Assembly (NCBI GenBank): GCA_022385805.1
Contig: MU277695.1
Coordinates: 230,981-294,980 of the forward strand
Reading direction: 5' to 3'
Source: Pilatotrama ljubarskyi
Lineage: Eukaryota; Basidiomycota; Agaricomycetes; Polyporales; Polyporaceae
DNA: 64,000 nucleotides
The notes under the pieces were generated by a model, which worked only from the letters and a program-made list of their open reading frames with translations, was not told the DNA's origin and made no database searches. Shown piece by piece: positions 57,285 to 64,000 of the stretch (positions are counted from its first letter, which is position 1; every line of letters starts with the position of its first letter). Position numbers and translations under genes: made by a program.

Positions 57285-60200
57285 ATGAACCGACCGAGCC
57301 AAGGCCCTCCTTGTCGATTTTACACCAGACCCGGAGGCTGCAAGAACGGGTCCAGCTGCACATTCGCTCATGTTGACGGAGGACGTCCCAGTACACCCCC
57401 TAACCACTCAGGATCTCGGCTTTCCTTCAATTCCCGTCCCACCATCCCAAAGGCGCCTCCAGGCGTCTGCAATTACTACTATGACAGAGGTTTCTGTTCC
57501 CGGGGTTCCGACTGCCGATTCAGACACGAAGTGAACCCAAGCAAAGTCCAGAAGGACGGAGCAGGAGCGGTGCTGGGAGGAGGGTCAGCAATAGACAGCG
57601 TGGCCGAGTTCTTGACTCCCACTGCTCTCGCTAGGATCCGGGGCCCTGGCACCGATGGTTTCTTCGCGTCCCCGACAACGGCGATGACACCATCGGCAGT
57701 GCGCCATCATCTCAACCGCTTCCTCGAAGACGGTTACAGATTCAAGTACGCGGCGGATGTCTACGGGTTTGTGACTCTGCTCAGCAACGCGAGCTCTGGG
57801 AATGCCACTTGGGTACGTGCCAAACCCTGTCCCCGCGGCCCAGGTTCTCAACAGATCTCACGTAGTCGGCCGAGGACGGCCAGGTAAGCAATCATCACTC
57901 CGCACCTCTGTGTCGCTGAACGACTCCGGTCAAGCTCTTCCTATCCGCTATCGGCACTGTAAGCTCTGCCAGATTACTAACACATCGACGCTACTTACAC
58001 CGTTTGTCTAGGACAACGGTCTGCTACGCATCGGGGATATTCTGAGCTGGAGCGAGGTCTCTGTGAGACCGACGACTCGAACGGCGTTATCCTTTCAGAG
58101 AGGTTACGTTCCTCTGCTACGGGTACGTACATAACCATGCTGGTAGGCTGATGGCCACTGATTGAGCCACTGTAGTATCTGTCCTCCGAATACGTTGTCA
58201 AGAGCATCACGAGTAAAGTTGTGAAGTACGTCAATCCCATCGGGTCTCTCATAGTCCTCCAGTGAATGTCTTATAATAGTTCGCTGTACTCGCTGATCAT
58301 GGAGCACTTCGACCACTTCTCTGAAGTCGTTCGAGCGTGCATGGAGGATGCCTTGACCGGGCGCAAGACGTTTAAGGACCAGACGTTCTCCAATCAGAAT
58401 GACTTGACAGGAAGCCAGGTCTTGTCGTGCATTGCCCAGGTCCTCTTCGAGTATGTGCAGCAATCTCCCGATCGTCATCTATATCGTTTGCCTTCTGACG
58501 GTTACGAAGGTACATCACGCGTTTCAAGAACGCTGTCGCCACCCATCCCTCCCTTCGTCCACTTGTACAAAGCCTTAGCGATTGGACAGAGACCTGGATC
58601 ACCGCAATATCCTCCACCCCTCCTACGTTCGACGATCCTTTAGTCAAAGCTCCTGCACAAGCCCGTCGCTTCGTTCTTGATCGTCTCCATGAACTGGTCG
58701 GACGGCTGCTCTCCATAGTCGATCGGAAGCAACGCGAACTCGATCGTTCCAAGCAGCCCCAACCAGACAGCCTCGTCGTACCCAGCGGCGCCCCTGCAAA
58801 TGAAGGCATACTGGCCGCTTTGCACAACGCCTATCAGGGTCCTGGAACTCTACGCCCCGAGGGTCCCCGCCATGACAACGACTTCATCAACATCGGCGAC
58901 ATCCAGATCGCGCCGACACATGATGAGCTGACATCTCCTCTGCAACCCTTCTTGCCCGCAAATCTCTATGGGGCGCCTCATCCCCTACCCGCTGAGTCGA
59001 TGGAGCAGCTACTCGACATCCAATTCCGTTTACTGCGGGAGGAGCTCACGTCAGTTTCTCTCGTATACCTGCTGCTCGTATACTCACCTCCGTAACAGGG
59101 CTTCCCTTCGTGTATCCGCGCACGCCATCCTCACCGATCTCAAAGATTCTAGGGCCGGCAAGCGCGTCCAGCTCGACGAACTCATTAAGAAGAAAGGAGG
59201 GAAATACCGAGGACATGCTGTCGGCCAGGACACCGTGCTCTTCAATGTCTACACGGGCGCTGAGTTTAGCACCCTCACGCCCACTCAGCGGGGGATCACT
59301 GTTGGCATTGCCATCGACACACCTCCTGGCCGAGCTCGGGCGGGGCAGGCCAAAACCCGAGTGCAGTTCTGGGAGGGTATGAGCAGCAAGCGGCTGATGC
59401 AAGGCGGTCTGGTCGCTCTCGTATGGCAGCGGACTAATGGAGAAACCGAGGTTCACTTGGGAACTGTCGCGAGCTCTCTGAAAGACCTCACGGAATCTGC
59501 GAAGCAGAACGCGGACCGCCTCGAAATCCGTATCTCGTTCTTTTCCCCTGAGGTCGAGTTGCGTATTCTGCAGGAGCTAAGGATCCCCGTACGAGACCGG
59601 CGGGGGACGAAGCTGCTCATTGAGGCTACCGTAATGTTCGAGTCAATCCGTCCCTTCCTCGAGGCTCTGCGGGTCGAGCCTGAGAGCATCCCGTTTGCCC
59701 GATACCTGGTTCATCGCCCACCCGCGTTCTACCGTACACTTCAAATATCTCCACCCGCCTACGCCGCCCTTCCCGGATTTCATTTCAAGCTCGCATCGCT
59801 CTTTCCTCCAGAAGCTGGTTTCGACGACCTCAAGCTCGTTGTTACCGATCCGGAGTCCGTGGAGAGTGCGCGCAACGCACTCAAGCAGAGCAGTCGGCTG
59901 GATCCTAGTCAAGCGGATGCCATGGTCGACGCGCTCATACGGGAGATCAGTCTTATACAAGGGTGAGTTCACCCTGAACGCAACTCAAGGGCCTGATCTC
60001 ACTAACGACAACGCTCGTACAGGCCCCCAGGAACGGGAAAGGTATGTTTTCGGGGCTGCTGAACTCGACGACGAGTTGACTCTGTTCTACCAGACTTACA
60101 CCGGTATTGAGCTGCTACGTGTGCTGATCGCGAATGGTGCTGGCCCGATCCTCATGATTTCCTTCACCAACCACGCGTTGGACCACATGTTACGGTCCGT

Positions 60201-63200
60201 CCTGGACGCCCACATCACGCAGAAGATTGTTCGTCTAGGGTCTCGTTCTGCCGACGACCGCATCGCGGAGTTCTCCATCGAGAACATGGAGAACGTCGCG
60301 GGTAGGACCCGTCTCTCTGCTGCATACTCAGGTTACCGCCGTGATCTCCGCGATGTGGAGCAGGAGATCAAGGACTTCATGGACTATTTCTTTAAGCAAG
60401 ACGTCGATACGGACGACCTCATCCGCTACCTGACCTTCCAAAGTCCAGCGCTCCTGGACTCTATCGAGGATCCCCCGGAGTGGGTTCAGGCATTGTACGA
60501 CCTTCGACAGGCAGAAGAAGCCGGCGGCTGGCGTGTCGCTGGGAAGGACTCCCTGTATTCCGACTCTCTTTACGACTTCTGGGTTCGTGGTGGGGACATC
60601 GAGTTCCTGCACGATGCACATAGGACTCTGCTGTACCGACATCCTCCCTCTCCGCAACGCCAACTACCCAAGCAGCGCCCGAACAATCAGTACGAAATCC
60701 TCCGATCTGGCTCTCTCCGTGATACTGGCCCAGAGTCTGGTCCCGAAAGCGGCTTGATACTGGACGATGATCGTGGCGATGTATCACAGGATGAGGGGAG
60801 CGGCGAGAGCGACTCGGAGTTCTCCGAGATTCTACCGGAAGAAGAGTGGCTGAGGGACGCACTGGTGCTCGACTTGGAAGCTAACCCTAGCGATTCCGAA
60901 TCCGAGGGGCTCGAATATCTAACGCCTGAAGCCTCAGCGTCGCCTGCGTCTGCCATACGAGCGACGCCTGCAGTCACCGACTCTCCAGTGCGTGACGAGA
61001 CCAAGCATCAACCTCTTCCGCTGTCTGTGCGGCCAGATGACTTCAGGAACTTGAGTGCCTTCTTCGCGGCCTTTGGTTGCGCGGACATCCCCGCTGTTCC
61101 CACCACGACTCGGCCGGTCCAGGAGCTACGTGAGCAAGAGGACGCGTGGTCAATGTCCTCAACGGAACGCCAGCAGCTCCATGGCATGTGGTCAGACGAA
61201 GTCCGTATCACGAGTCAAGAAACACAGACGATGGAGTTCAGGCGCCTTAGAGAGAAGCATGCGCAGGCGGCGCGGGACTATATGGAAGCACAAGCAGAGG
61301 TGAATTCGTCTTCTGAGAGCAGTGCATGGACCAACGTTTGACACGACTTTGTAGATCAGGAAGCAGCTCCTACGCAACGTCGACATTATCGGATGCACGA
61401 CCACAGGTAAATCTCTCTCGGGAAATGGGTCTGCCTCCCTCCTTACCCTACCTCTTTATCAGGCGCCGCGAAGCTCACGGCTCTGCTGAAGGTGAAGACT
61501 ATCGTTCAATCGGCCTAAAGGCGCAAGTGGGCGGAGATACTGATATATTCTCTAGGGAATCGGTCCTAAGATCCTCCTCGTAGAAGAAGCTGGTCAAGTC
61601 TTGGAGGCCCACATCCTAGGAAGCCTTGTGCCGAGTATCCAGCACCTCATCCTCATCGGCGACCCACTGCAACTACGTCCAACGTTGAACAACTACTGTG
61701 AGCGACATAAGATACGGCTCGTACCTCCATCTGTCTTACTCGATAATCAGCATTGTCCATGGACCACCCTCATGGACGACTCGTATACAAGTTTGACATG
61801 TCGTTGATGGAGCGCTTGTCCAGTTCCGGATTACCCATGTCACAAATCAACGTGCAACGCCGCATGAGACCTGAAATCGCGGACCTGGTCAGGTGTGTTA
61901 CCACCCTCTTTATGCTAGTACGCAGCAAGTGATATGTGCTCATTGTTGTTCCAGGATTCCCCTTTATCCGAGGCTGGAAGATCACGATCTCGTTAAGGAG
62001 TATCCGCACGTCCGGGGAATGGCCAAAGACGTTTTCTTCTTCACACACGACCACAAGGAGAACGGCGGAGAAGACGACTTTGTCAGCAAGTACAATCAGT
62101 TCGAGGTACGATTGTTCCGATTACATCGAAAATGGCGATCTACTGAGGTTTGTATGCTGTCACTCTTCAGGTTGACATGATCAAAGATCTCGTCCTGTAT
62201 CTACTTCGGTGAGTATCGGAGTAGACTCACTCGATTCCATCCGGTTTGCCTGATTTCCGGGATGACACCTTAGACAAGGGCCGTACTCAGCAGAGGGCGA
62301 TATTGTCGTGCTCTGCGCCTACCTAGGACAGCTAGCGCGTCTCCGAGAGGCGCTCTCCAGCGAAGTCGCTGTTGTCCTCGATGAGCGAGACCAAGCAGAG
62401 CTCGACGACAGGACTGCCGAGGCTGAGGAAAGCACACAGACTGGTGCCGCCTTCGAGCGCGTCCGGGTGTCACGACGAGTGAGTGCAGACCACAGTCCTT
62501 GAGAGGTCGTATGTCCTGAACCATGACGCATCACAGGTCCTGCTTCGTACTATAGATAACTTCCAGGGCGAGGAAGCGAAGGTATGGAGACGTAACGATC
62601 CTTCGGAGCTCGTATGACAACTCCTCGACCAGATCATCATCCTGTCGCTCGTACGTAATTCTGGCGGATCTGAAGAAGACGAGGCGGTATATGGTCACAG
62701 TGCGAAGGGACGAGTGAACATTGGCTTTTTGAGGGTAAGCTGCCAACATCGGCGCTCCTTTCCGCGTAAGCTGACCGTTCGACTATGTACCTGTAGTCAG
62801 AGAACAGAATCAATGGTACGTATTGCATTCAGTCCTCTGGAGGAACATATACTTACCCGATGGGCTTCATAGTGGCTCTTTCGCGCGCGCGCGAGGGACT
62901 CTACATCATTGGCAATGCCCAGAACCTGGCTGCCAAGAGTAAGATGTGGCGAACGGTGCTCGACGAGCTGCGCAAGAGAGATTGTATCGGAGACGCCTTC
63001 CCCGTCGCGTGCCAGCGGCACCCAGACGCAGTGCAGCGTGTTTCGAAACCTGGACAGCTACCACGCATCGCTCCCGACGGTACGTCCCTATTCACGGCTC
63101 ATAGTATCACGGCCTCGCTGTTGATCCCAGTATCCAGGTGGATGCCTGTTGCAGTGCGATACCCGACTCAAGTGCGGCCACCTCTGTCCGTACAAAGTAA

Positions 63201-64000
63201 GCCTTCTAAGCTGTATGATAGTAGAGTGTATGTCGAACTCTCCGCAGTGTCATTCAGACGACCCGAGACACGTCACGGTGACATGCGAGCAACGCTGCAC
63301 GCGACTCTGCCCCCGTGCACACCCTTGCACGAAGGCTTGTGCGGAGCCATGTGGACAATGCGTGACTGAGGTAGCCCAGGTCGAGCTCCCATGCGGCCAC
63401 ACTGCGCCCAGCGTACAATGGTGAGCAAGAGCATAGCTGAACCGGCGAGCACGCCTGAAGCATCTTGCCATAGCTTCCAGCTTGACAACCTGGCCGACGT
63501 CTTCTGCGCTGTGCCCGTCACGAGGCGCCTCCCTGGATGCGAGCACGAGGCGACCATGAGATGCTCGGACAACCCTCGCTATTTCGTCTGCAAAACCACC
63601 TGCGCCGGGGTGATGTCATGCTGCGGTCGGTCGTGCAAGGCCCGATGCAACCAGTGCCAGGTCCTGAATGGTCCTCCCGAGCCAAGTCAAAACGACGACC
63701 TGGAGGGTTCGGAGGAGCGCTCAGCTGTGGTGCAGCGGGTCAAGCACGTTTCTCATCCTTGTCAGCGGAGCCTCTTCTGCGGCCATCTCTGCGGCAAGGA
63801 GTGCGCTCGCGAGCACGAATGCACCATCTTTTGCAAGGCGCCTTGTCGGCAAGTCTGCGTCCACGCGCGGTGTAGGAACTTCTGCTCTACTCCATGTGCT
63901 CCTTGCCAGGAGCCTTGCACCTGGTGAGTGGTCTCGCTCCGTCTTGTAACCCCGTTGACCTGATCCGAACAGGCACTGTGCACACCAAGCTTGTCCCCTC
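57285..64000 (+). CDS. ZNFX1/Hrr1-like RNA helicase with CCCH and NFX1 fingers (3' partial)
   Basis: The start is MNRPSQGPP. Two CCCH fingers with C-x8-C-x5-C-x3-H spacing (RPGGCKNGSSCTFAH and DRGFCSRGSDCRFRH) are followed by an Armadillo-like region (ALARIRGPGTDGFF). An SF1 (UPF1-like) helicase core then has GPPGTGK (Walker A), TNHALDHML, VEEAGQ (motif II), GDPLQLRP (III), VQRRMRPEI (IV), TIDNFQGEEA (V) and VALSRARE (VI). Cys/His-rich NFX1-type fingers start with CGHLCPYK and continue to the window end (CGHLCGKECAREHEC). Relatives are ZNFX1 and S. pombe Hrr1, which act with RNA-directed RNA polymerase in small-RNA silencing; the silencing role here is inference. Walker A sits on a 19-nt microexon (60023-60041). 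There are more than twenty introns. The gene runs off the window. Confidence 0.88.
60023..60041 (+). other. 19-nt microexon encoding the Walker A loop
   Basis: This exon lies between a 60-nt intron (59963-60022, donor gtgagt) and a 52-nt intron (60042-60093, donor gtatgt). It supplies the last base of Gly and the codons for PPGTGK. Skipping it would remove 19 nt and shift the frame. Confidence 0.8.

Overview
This window is nuclear DNA of a filamentous basidiomycete, most likely an Agaricomycete. Protein genes are cut by many 50-65 nt introns, and both strands are densely used. The gene content is eukaryotic-fungal: a Ras-associating LRR adenylate cyclase, DOMON-b561 and b561 redox proteins, a Zn2Cys6 regulator and two Gpt2/Sct1-type acyltransferases. 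tRNA-His carries an intron. Placement below class level is not supported by what I can see.

Layout. 0.6-10 kb: TRM11 tRNA methyltransferase (-), ZSWIM7/SWS1 recombination factor (+), a CDCA7-like 4CXXC_R1 zinc-finger chromatin protein (-), TIM17 (+), a WBP4-like splicing factor (-) and tRNA-Ile(AAU) (+). 9.8-17 kb: DNA polymerase kappa (-), then two tandem cytochrome b561 paralogs (-), of which the distal one carries a signal peptide and a heme-binding DOMON domain. 19-25 kb: a NIPA-type Mg2+ transporter (+) and a regulator with a C-terminal Zn2Cys6 cluster (-). 25-28 kb is almost gene-free. 28.4-32.6 kb: SPC3 (-) divergent from a glycerol-3-phosphate acyltransferase (+). 33-38 kb is a transposon-marked accessory segment. 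38.5-46 kb: adenylate cyclase (+), tRNA-His(GUG) with a 10-nt intron (-) and a four-TM membrane protein (+). 46-57 kb: a second acyltransferase (-), RRP12 (+), an FAD monooxygenase (+), ETF-alpha (-) and a small unidentified spliced ORF (+). 57.3 kb to the window end: a CCCH/SF1-helicase/NFX1-finger protein of the ZNFX1/Hrr1 type, truncated by the window edge.

The genes do not form one pathway. Loose functional pairs are present: two genome-maintenance genes (SWS1, POLK), chromatin and RNA-silencing candidates (CDCA7-like, ZNFX1-like), mitochondrial proteins (TIM17, ETFA), two glycerolipid acyltransferases, and two membrane electron carriers.

The strongest new observations are: (1) two copies of a ~1.37 kb non-autonomous CACTA-type transposon with 3-bp target duplications (CTT and CAG), identical over every base that can be compared. 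One copy sits at the last codon of a PHD-like ORF and the other just upstream of the adenylate cyclase gene. (2) Three frame-forced GC-AG introns, plus a probable fourth. (3) A 19-nt microexon that encodes the Walker A loop of the ZNFX1-like helicase. A 990-bp run of N at 36713-37702 hides most of the second transposon copy.
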